From Liolophura sinensis (lineage: Eukaryota > Mollusca > Polyplacophora > Chitonida > Chitonidae): 64,000 bases of DNA. The stretch lies in assembly GCF_032854445.1 (NCBI RefSeq), contig NC_088302.1:53536046-53600045 (forward strand). The letters run 5' to 3'. The notes beneath the pieces are model-generated. The model saw nothing but the letters and a program-made list of their open reading frames with translations. It had not been told where the DNA came from and made no database searches. Made by a program: the position numbers and the translations under genes. Of this stretch, positions 23,869 through 35,600 are shown piece by piece (positions within the stretch are counted from its first letter, which is position 1; each line of letters starts with the position of its first letter).

Positions 23869-26800
23869 ATGGAAAAGTTCCCAAAGCATTCGTACAGATC
23901 AAGATCCAGGTCAAGGGAGAGAAATGTCACAAAGAGCAAACGAAGACGACGGTGAATATCTCGTAGTTCTCTTCAATTTAAACTGTATCTCGACGTATTT
24001 GGGATCATAAGTCGCCCATTTTTCGTAGTTTCGAAGAACATTGTATTGTTAATATATCTTCAATTATGAGGGGATATTGTAAGCTCAGACTGCTGTCACG
24101 TGCTAGAGTGACGTCATTTCATTGAGGAACCAGCTTTTCCACTGCCATTATGAGTGGTTCGGAACTGACTAACAATGAATTTTTGGTGCTCACCACAGTG
24201 TAAAGATGTAGATTATATCTGAGCTCCTGTGGCCATAACAGTCAAAAAATCAAGTATTCATCATTCTCAGTCATAAGTTGTTCGCATTTAGGGGTGTATT
24301 ACACAGGTAAATCAGAGATCTACCCACTCTGCAACTAACCTTATAAATATCTTGCTTTGAAGACAATTAATATTGCTGTGAAATCACCACATCTTCAAAA
24401 CAGAAATAATACAAAAGCTTGACATCGTTGAGCGTATATCCATTGATTTATCTGTATATGTCAGGAGCCTGTGCAAATGGTTTATTTATAAATAAATGCT
24501 TAGGAATGCAGGTAAACCTCTTTCATCAATTTCATTTCACTGCTATCACTTTAGATATCATTTGATAGTCTTCACTTTATGAATGAAAAACTCATGTGTA
24601 GACTTACATGTAGCTCTGTATTGCATTGATTACCAATACTATGACAGTCTTGTCTTGTTCCATAAGCTTACCATGAGGACCTCTGCACTTCCCATGTTGT
24701 CCTCAATATACTAACATTGTCCACCAAATAATATGTTTGTCCGTAATCAGGGTGCATTTCTGCATAGTGTAAATGTATTTTTATTGACCCCTTTTGTTTT
24801 CCTTTGAGTGGCACTGAAGTTGAGCGATTCTAAAAGGGCAGAAGATAACTGAACGTGATCCGAAAAATGGAGATACCTAGAAGCAGTGAGGTTATGCCAA
24901 AAATCTGATCTCTCATTTAAATCAGGTTTGTGGTTGTGAAGAACTGAAAGACAAACTTCATATTTTCAGGTCCGGGTCACTTTCTGGAGGGTCGTCCTCT
25001 TCATCTAATAACTCCCATTCTGAGACAGACTCGTCAAGGTCAAGATCGCCCGTCAGGAAACACAAAAAACGTTCTGAAAGGTCAAGATCAAGAGAGAAGA
25101 AAAAGAAAAAGAAAGAAAAGCACAAGAAGAGGTCAAGGTCAAGGTCCAGAGAAAGAGCTAAACGAAAGAAGTCTGATAGAAGAAAAGATACAGTGGAAAA
25201 ACCCAGTGTCGACACAAAGTATGGCATTGTTCAAAATATGTTTTGCCTTTTGAGTCTACATGTAATTGTTTCATCATGTGTAATTGATAATGGCATGTTG
25301 TGACAATGTAGACATTGTTGATGATGATAAACAACAACCATCATTTATGAATAATATCTATTTACATGTTTTGTTTTATGCAACCTACTCAAAAGAAAGT
25401 AATTTTATGACAGTCAGATTTACGGATAGGGAAAGTATTAAAATTAATAGAAAAATTTCTATGTTTACATGTTATGGCACATATTTGAATGTGATGTTCA
25501 TCTCTTGGTGGACCTGCCCGGATAGCACAGTTGGTAGAGCGTCCGCTTCGGGACCGGTAGATCCAGGATCAATCCTTGGTCGAGTCACACCTAAGACTTT
25601 AAAAGAGGAAGTTGTAACTTCCTCGTTTGGCGTTCAGCATGAAGGGGATAGTGCAACGACTGGTTGACCCGTATCAGTATAATGGCTCGGGCGGGACGGC
25701 TTACTTGCCTTCGGTAAGTCGTCTCAGTGATGCAGCACTAAATAAAAGAGCGGTGGAAATCCGTCCTGCAACAAGGAGGCACATTACATGTGCATGCACC
25801 CTAATGATTCCTTCGTCGTCATATGACTGAAAAATTGTTGAGTACGACGTTAAAACCCCAAGCACTCAAGCACTCCATCTCTTGGTGGAGAGAGTGTTGT
25901 GTAGGAATGCTTGTTTTTTAATCATTGGACATACAAGATGATGGTTCAATTCCAGCCTATGACAATATTGCCCTTCCTCCAAAATTTTCAGGGCCATGGT
26001 AATAATAATCAGCTAACTGAACTCACGAGAGTTTGAAAGACCTTACACAAGGGTTGTTGGAGATGACCTTTTTTCACGGGAGGCAGAATTGCCTACAAAG
26101 TGAACTAACTGTATTCCAGAACATTTGTATTTCATGTTGGAAGTGACCAACATCTGGTGGTTAAGTCAAGCTCTTGCACTCATGCATTCCACAATCCATA
26201 TTTCCTGTCAAGGGCCTATGGGGTTACACGTCACGTTCTCTGTCAGTCAGATCTATTCAGCTCCAGTCAAAATAGATAAATCTGCAAAATGTGTTTTGTA
26301 GAACTGAAAAGGAACTTTTGAAGGCTTTGGAGACCCCAGAGGAGAAGAGGGCACGCCGAATGGCAAAGAAGGTAAATGTTTACCAGTATGCAGTCCTGAG
26401 TCATAGTGTTAGCAGCGTGAGAGAGTTGCTGAAGTGTAAAGAGAGGGCTTTATTCATGAAGCTGACTCTGAAATTTGGATACATTCAGAAAGCATTGATT
26501 GGTATTTGTGAATATGAAGCTATCTAATCAGTGTTCAATCTAATTGCTATCTGTTTTATTGTCACATGATAAAATGTAGGCTTGAATGTAAATTGTGTGC
26601 ATTCACGCAGATCCCGTTTCCTAAACCAGTTTGATCCAAGTTGTAAAAGTCGTAAGAGTGGTGGAAATGTTAATACGTGTACATGTGAGATACATGCATT
26701 CAGTTTCTAAGATCTGCTTAATACTGATCAACATACATGTACAACTCTGATTGTCATTTGTAATGTGAATTGTTTAATTCACAGGAAGCGAAGGAAAGAA

Positions 26801-29603
26801 AGAGGAAAGAACAGATGGGGTGGGACCAGGAATACATGGTAAGAAGAGTTATGTACCCTTGTGTTCATCAAAATTATACATGTACACTACAAAATCAACT
26901 ACAAGTCCATTGTTCAGAACTAATCATGAAACATGTGTACTGTATTATTGTAATATTATAATGCATTAAATGACTGTTTACTGTGGGTTTGCAAGGTTGT
27001 TTTAATAGGTACACTTACATTACCGATCGCTTGCCTTACACAAATGTGGCTTACACATTTAGTTTGCTCTGCGGGTAAAAATGCCTTTGTTACATTTGGA
27101 AAGGCTTGTCATTTACTTGCCACAAACGGGTGTATTCTGGGCACTCCAGTTTGTCTATGAGTGAAACTGATCATCACAGTTTAAGTGCTTTTTCTTTAGT
27201 ACAGCTAATAATACTGATCAATCACATTCTTTTGGCTGTTTTGGGAATTTCTAATAATGCTATTAAATGCAACGTTTCCAGTAATTTCCTAGACCTAATT
27301 TATGTCTATTCTGAGACAAGGCTGATTTTGTTGAGAATATCCTAAATCAAAAAATAAATAAAATACATGGCATAGTTTGTCTATTCTGGTAAATAATCCA
27401 TATAAAAGTATTTTGTATATTTTTGTTTATATATTAGGGTTACTCAAATGCTGACAACCCTTTTGGAGATGAACATTTGTTGGAAACTTTTGTTTGGACC
27501 AAGAAAATGTCAAAGGAAGGGAAGAAAAATGTTACAGTGGAGGAGATTCAACAGCTTCAGCGCCGCAAGATGGAGGAAAATAGGGTGAGAAAGGAAGAGC
27601 ATTAATGCTTAACAGAACACAATATTAATGCAGAAAATGGAGTAAGATAAACAGAGGAGGAGAATAGGGTGAGAAAAGAAGAGTATTAATGCTTAATAGA
27701 ACAGAATATTAATACAGAAAATGGAGTAAGATAAACAGAAGATGGAGGAAAGGAGGGTGAGAAAGGAAATATTAATGCTTAATGCAACAGAATATTACAG
27801 GCAATTAAGTAAAATAAATGGAAAATGGAGGAAAATAAGGTGAGAAGAGTGAATGCTTGAAAACTGCAACAGAATATTGCAGATAGTGGAGTAATATAAA
27901 CAGAAGATGGAGGAAAATAAGGTGAAAAAGGAAGAGTGTTAAGATACAATGTATCTTCAAAATGAAACTTTGTTACGCACTCAGGAGTTTCTTCCCCACC
28001 AGTATTGTAGCTTTAGTGTAGCAGATGTGATAAACATGAAATATATGCTTACAGAGGTATTGAACTTGTGAAAAGGGGATGTGTAAAAGGTGGTAATTCA
28101 AAACCACTGATTTCTTAAGGTAAAATTTGTTATTTTGATTGTTGATAGTTAACTGTTTTATTTTCTTCTCTTTCAATAGAGGGAGCTTGAAAAAGTGAAG
28201 AAGCGCAGACAAGAAAGAGAGAGAGAAATGGAAGAGAGGGAGAAGGAAAGGGTACAAAAATGTTATATTATTTATTTATTTCATTGAAGTTTTCCTGGAA
28301 ACCCATAACAATCTGCATTTTGCTGGTGGAGCTTCCCACCAGAGAGGAAGCCATTGTGAGCTGGACTTGAACTCACAGAGACTCCATTGGTGAGAGGCTC
28401 CTGGGTGCAATGTTTTATTATGATGTCACATTTGTTTTCAGTAAATTGTTAATTTTGGCTGGAGGCCTCAGTTGGTTAGCACGCTAGCACAGTGTAATGA
28501 CCCAGGATCCATCAATGTGGTGGCTGTGAGTTTAAGCCCATCTGATGCTGGCTTCCTTTTCGGTCATAGGTGGTAAGGTCTGCAAGCAACCTGCAGATGG
28601 TTTAGGGTTTCCCCCGGGCTCTGCCCGGTTTCCTCCCTCCATAATGCTGACCGCTGTTGTATAAGTGAAATATTCTTGAGTACGGCGTGAAACACCAATC
28701 AAATAAATAAATAATTAATTTTGGCTGTAATAACCAGCTCAGTATAAAGTCACTTTGCCTTTGTCTGTAACTCAGCAGGTCAAATAATTGTCTTTTAACA
28801 TGAGTGATTAACATAACGAGAGGCCTGTGTGCAGCATGTCACAAAACTCTGTGTGTTCGACTTTTTACAGGATGCCATAGCTATTCTGAATTTGAGCTTG
28901 TGAAGATACCTTGTATGTCTGTGTGTAAAAGTATAACCGATAAAAATTGTTCATGATTTGAGTTACTCTGACAGAAATAGTATCGGCAGCAATAAACATT
29001 GCATTCAGTGACTGACTGGCATTTCCTTATAAAACATTGTATTCATTACCCTCTGTAATTTTGCCTAACACACTGTGGATTTCTGCCATGAATTACCTGT
29101 ACTTCAAAGCTGCATTAGGTACATGTACTGTTTCCCTTGATCATGTTGATTGACTGATTGATGAACTGATACAGGATCGGTCAGTTTTAAGGTTACGTTG
29201 ACTAGGCAGGTAGTTGCATCTTGTAAGTGCCTTACATAGCATTGTTTGTCTACAGCTCAGAAATACATGGATCTGTAAGATAACAATTGATTGTTGTTGT
29301 TTTGCAGGAGAAAATGCAACGTGAAAAGGAGGCAGAATATTTCAGGGAATGGGAGAAACAGGAAGACACTGTAAGTTTTACCTTTACCTTTAAATTGGAA
29401 GAATTTTATGAGGTATAATGTTGAGATATTTTGTATAAATTACAATTTAAAGCTTGTGTCTAGGCTTGGCTGATGCTACAAGTTTACAAGCTACTTGATC
29501 TGACTGTAATTTTATTATACAGTAGCTGTTCTGTTACATGTACATATGTTCAAGTATCATAGTCATTTTCTATAAAAATCTTATTTCTTTCCTCATACAT
29601 TTA

Positions 29604-29638
<35 letters not shown>

Positions 29639-32600
29639 AGTTTCATCTTCAACAAGCCATGTTGAGATCAGAGATCCGAATTCAAGATGGTAGAGGTAGG
29701 AGGCTCATACCATGATGCATTTGTCCAGATGAATAATTGAGTTTAATCAAGCACACATGGTTGGGAAGTGTTCAGAACAATGTGTTTCTGTCCATATCCT
29801 GAAGGAAGTTATTTTCAAGTTACATGTTCTGTGATTGTCATTTAAACATTCTGCTGACTATTTTGAAGCAACTTCCTCATTACTTCACATTCCTTTTTGA
29901 AGATCGCACCCATGAGAGAATTTCATGATCAGTACATTCAACTTGTGACTTTCATGATATTTATTTTCATACAGAATAAGTCAGTCATTCTTACATGTAG
30001 TCGTAAAAATAAATCAGACACTCACAATGGGCAAAAATAAAACGTGGTAGTAAATCTGTTAAACTAAACATAACTTTCATCTTGTAGAGAATAGGGATGT
30101 GTATGATTAGATTTAAAAGGAAAGGAGTTTTCAGAATTGCCATTGCGTATTAAGACCACTAGCCTTTGACAGATAATGTCCCACATTTTAGTATGTACAA
30201 AATGTAATCTCTGCCATGTTATTTTCCTGTGTGTTATTACATACATATGCTTATATAAAAGGTAACTACAGATACTACACTGTATTTGTCATGTATTAAA
30301 AGTTGTGAAAAAATACCTAGACGTGCAAGTCGGAAGCTTCCATATATTAGTTGTATGTAATAGGGGTGGGGGGTATTCCCCACCCCCAAACTATATGTTC
30401 AACTGCAGTAACCTGATTCAATTTTGCCCACAGCTAAACCTATAGATTTGCTGGCCAAGTACATCAGTGCAGAAGATGATGAGTTAGCCATTGAGATGCA
30501 CGAGCCCTACACATACCTGCACGTAAATATCTCTGTTTATGTTTATTAGTCACACTTCGTTGGTTTGCATATTTGGTACATAATGTTTCCTGTGACCTTG
30601 GATTTCAATAACAACAACAACAGTTGATGTGTACCCTTATTCTTCTCATTTTTGGGACATCTGATCAGCTGTTTTTAGCTAATACTCTTGAAATTGTAAG
30701 AGGAATACAGTTTCTCTTCTGTTTTTAGCTTTCATCTCTGCTGTTATCTCCCCAATGTAAGGAGAATTATAGTATTCAGGTGTATCTAAGTTGTATTGTT
30801 CCTGTGGGTTCCTCTAGTTCTCACCAAGGTATGACAATGACTGCTCACAGGTATGACAGTGACTGCTCACAGGTATGACAATGACTGCTCACAGGTATGA
30901 CAGTGACTGCTCACAGGTATGACAATGACTGCTCACAGGTATGACAGTGACTGCTCACAGGTATGACAATGACTGCTCACAGGTATGACAATGACTGCCC
31001 ACAGGTATGACAATGACTGCCCACAGGTATGACAATGACTGCTCACAGGTATGACAATGAATGCTCACAGGTATGACAATGACTGCTCGCAGGTATGACA
31101 GTGACTGCTCACAGGTATGACAATGACTGCTCACAGGTATGACAATGACTGCTCACAGGTATGACAGTGACTGCTCACAGGTATGACAATGACTGCCCAC
31201 AGCTATGACAATGACTGCTCACAGGTATGACAATGACTGCTCACAGGTATGACAATGACTGCTCACAGGTATGACAATGACTGCTCACAGGTATGACAGT
31301 GACTGCTCACAGGTATGACAATGACTGCTCACAGGTATGACAGTGACTGCTCACAGGTATGACAATGACTGCTCACAGGTATGACAATGACTGCTCACAG
31401 GTATGACAATGACTGCCCACAGGTATGACAATGACTGCCCACAGGTATGACAATGACTGCTCACAGGTATGACAGTGACTGCTCACAGGTATGACAGTGA
31501 CTGCTCACAGGTATGACAATGACTGCTCACAGGTATGACAATGACTGCTCACAGGTATGACAATGACTGCTCACAGGTATGACAATGACTGCTCACAGGT
31601 ATGACAATGACTTCTCACAGGTATGACAATGACTGCTCACAGGTATGACAATGACTGCTCACAGGTATGACAATGACTGCTCACAGGTATGACAATGATT
31701 GCTCCCAGGTATGACAATGACTGCTCCCAGGTATGACAATGACTGCTCACAGGTATGACAATGACTGCTCACAGGTATGACAATGACTGCCCACAGGTAT
31801 GACGATGACTGCTCACAGGTATGACAATGACTGCTCACAGGTATGACAATGACTGCTCACAGGTATGACAATGACTGCTCACAGGTATGACAATGACTGC
31901 TCACAGGTATGACAATGATTGCTCCCAGGTATGACAATGACTGCTCACAGGTATGACAATGACTGCTCACAGGTATGACAATGACTGCTCACAGGTATGA
32001 CAATGACTGCCCACAGGTATGACGATGACTGCTCACAGGTATGACAATGACTGCCCACAGGTATGACGATGACTGCTCACAGGTATGACAATGACTGCTC
32101 ACAGGTATGACAGTGACTGCCCACAGGTATGACAATGACTGCTCACAGGTATGACAATGACTGCCCACAGGTATGACAATGACTGCTCACAGGTATGACA
32201 ATGACTGCTCACAGGTATGACAATGACTGCCCACAGGTATGACAATGACTGCCCACAGGTATGACAATGACTGCTCACAGGTATGACAATGACTGCTCAC
32301 AGGTATGACAATGACTGCTCACAGGTATGACAATGACTGCTCACAGGTATGACAATGACTGCTCACAGGTATGACAATGACTGCCCACAGGTATGACAAT
32401 GACTGCCCACAGGTATGACAATGACTGCTCACAGGTATGACAATGACTGCCCACAGGTATGACAATGACTGCTCACAGGTATGACAATGACTGCTCACAG
32501 GTATGACAATGACTGCTCACAGGTATGACAATGACTGCCCACAGCTATGACAATGACTGCTCACAGGTATGACAATGACTGCCCACAGGTATGACAATGA

Positions 32601-35600
32601 CTGCCCACAGGTATGACAATGACTGCTCACAGGTATGACAATGACTGCCCACAGGTATGACAATGACTGCTCACAGGTATGACAATGACTGCTCACAGGT
32701 ATGACAATGACTGCTCACAGGTATGACAATGACTGCCCACAGCTATGACAATGACTGCTCACAGGTATGACAATGACTGCCCACAGGTATGACAATGACT
32801 GCCCACAGGTATGACAATGACTGCCCACAGGTATGACAGTGACTGCTCACAGGTATGACAATGACTGTTCACAGGTATGACAATGACTGCTCACAGGTGT
32901 GACAATGACTGCTCACAGGTATGCAAATGGAAATTCAGAACTTTATTATCATTTTATATACATTTGGAGGAGACAGCTATTGGCAGCGGTGTAATTTCTC
33001 TCTGGTTGGACACAGGGTATGACCATCACAGACCTAGAGGATCTGTTAGAAGACATTAAGGTGTACCTGGAGTTGGAGGAGGGGAAGAATGTGGACTTTT
33101 GGAGGGATATCATCATCGTGACTGAGGATGAACTGAAAAAACTTCGCAAACTTGATCCCAGTATACGAGGTGAGGATTACAACACACTGGTTTTCTGAAT
33201 CATTATCTGAGTAAAGGCATATTTGGTTGGAAGTGGCTAGATGTAGTCATGGGTGATTAATATAATTTCTGATCAGGTCAACACAGGTATGAAATTCACT
33301 TGAAAATGACCGTTTATTCTGGAAAACTGTCTTGTCGAGAGATGAAGATTGGTGTCTGATTTCACTGTCATCAGTGGTATATTGTTATGTCTCAAAAGTG
33401 AAACTGTTGAATTAGATATCATTTATTTTCATCAGTCAGTAGTTTGTCTACATATATATTAGTTTGTGGTGATATTTTCAGTACAGTTTGATACGTAAGT
33501 TTGTTGGAGGAAATGTGTCCATGTTTTTCCACAATAAGCTCAAGGACTAATGGAGTAATTTTCACCAAATTGTTCTTGGAGCTTTATGTCATGGATATTT
33601 CAACTTGAAAAACTTTTTGGGTATGACCATTCTCTTGCTGCATGTTGCAAGGAAGAATCTTGTCCTCTTGGTGTCTTCAAAATGAAAGGTCTTATTTGGT
33701 TTGAAGCTTTGAACAAGGGCCTCTTGCACTTATTGAGATGACAAGTATTTCTATCTGAACGTCTGTCTCTATGCTGACATTGTTGCAACGAATAACCTTC
33801 CTTGTAATTTTCCTACAGATCATGTAGGGGATCGCAGGGAAGGCATTAACCAGGCTGTGACCAGTGAGGTGTCTAACGTGTTCAAAGGGAAGACGACCAA
33901 TCAGCTTCTGTTGTTGGAGGAGCAGATCCACAAGAAGCTGCGTGGTGGAGAGGGTGTGGACATTGGGTATTGGGAATCTCTTCTTCAGCAGCTTAAAGCC
34001 CACATGGCCAAGACTAGGCTACGAGAAAGACACCAGGAAGTCCTCAGGCAGAAGCTCTTCAAACTTAAGCAGGAGGTGAACTCTCCAGAAACCATAACCT
34101 ACTTTAACATTATTTGGATTTTCTTAGATTAACCCAGCATTTGTTTTAGCTATTTTAAGCACAATTTAATCAACACATTTATACTGGTGTATTTTTAATA
34201 TTTTGAAGATGAGTTCTGAGTAAAATAATACATTTGTAATGCCTTTATTCTGCCCTCTGTAGTCTTGTGTACAATATTAAGACACAATCAGCTGATTAAT
34301 TTAGTAGTAACAAATATACATGTAGGTGTATGGACTAACACTTACACTGCAGTAGCCATGGCCTTACCGGGCTCATTATCTGGAAGATAGGTTGACTGAC
34401 ATGTACAGGCAGATAATCTCTGAATCTAGTCATTGATATATTTATTTATAAGTAAAAACTGCTAAAAAGAAAATGAATCAGTTTATTATGTTTTAGAACA
34501 GATGTCAAAATGTCATGCTAATGTACACCTAGAAGTGATGACATGTGCATTCGTTTATGTATGATGGTTTTTCCATTAGCACTTTGCATATATCTGCATT
34601 ACCCTTATGGATACTTGCAGCAAGGCATTGAGTCAAACCCGCTGTTCCCTATTGTGCAAGAGGGTAGTGTATCTGAAAGGTCCCAGTCCCCAGGGGGGAT
34701 TCAGAAACAGGCACCTGCCAAAGAGGCAGACCTCAGACCTGGAGGAAGCAGCCAGAGCCCTGAGGCCGAACCAGGAAACAGTAACGATGCCTCAGACCCC
34801 GAACCTGGCAACAGCAAAGAGAACCCCACACAAGAGTAAGCAGTCTTTCTTACCATAACTTACATGAATCTTTGTGTGTGTAAAAATCCTTCCTAAAAGC
34901 ACTCGCTCTTAGAAGAAAGTTTTAACAAGCGCATACAGTGTTTGCACGTAAACAGAGCTAAGGCCAGAGGCCACTTGTTGGCTTTGAAAAGATGATCAAC
35001 TTCATCTTTTTTTTCTGTTTGATACTGATATCTTTAATAGCGGAAGAGGTCAGGACTGGTCAGTCTGATGCCAGTATAGCATAACTGTCGACTGTTAAAT
35101 GTCACAAAAGATAGCTATAGATGTTAGCGTATGGAAGGCCAATTTCTGGTTCTGGCATATTCTCTGTACAGTGCAGCTAAAATACTGGCAGTATAGTGAT
35201 AAACCCTAACCATTCATTGTCTTGTCTAGGGTGGAGAGTGTACTGACGGAGGAGGACCTGCTAGATCAGAGTGTGGATGAGTACGAGGCTGGCAAGTACT
35301 CCCCTAAGCTGATCCGCCCAGAGGACTTGGACTATGACACAGTCATCTATGAGACAGAAGATGACCTGAAGAAGCTGGCATTTGCCAGAGAACAAGTCCA
35401 GACCACTGGACGAGTGAAGGTAGGTTAGTCCCCATAAGTTGGAGTAGGTTAGGAGAGGTCTGCGACAAGTCGGGGTAGGTTAGGCGGGTCAGTCTGTTGG
35501 ACATTCCGGGTTGGTTAGGAGGGGTCAGTCCATGTGACAAGTCAGGGTAGGCTAGGAGTCAGTCCATGTGACAAGTTGGGGTAGGTTAGGATAGGTCAGT

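Noticed and set aside
24958-25227. Minus-strand frame of Leu/Asp/Phe repeats
   Set aside because: Mirror of the RS-rich Cactin exon 2.
25514-25590. Possible tRNA gene (GATAGCACAGTTGGTAGAGC)
   Set aside because: Box A and B are present but no complete cloverleaf is evident and it is the head of a family-2 SINE with target-site duplications.
25284-25667. 127-codon frame after Cactin exon 2
   Set aside because: It runs through intron sequence into a family-2 SINE.
30371-30380. NF-kB site GGGTATTCCC in the Cactin gene
   Set aside because: Fits the kappaB consensus imperfectly, lies within a G/C hairpin in an intron, and one such site in 64 kb is expected by chance.
30826-32922. CRISPR-like array
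   Set aside because: Units are directly joined with no spacers, and the context is an intron of an animal gene.
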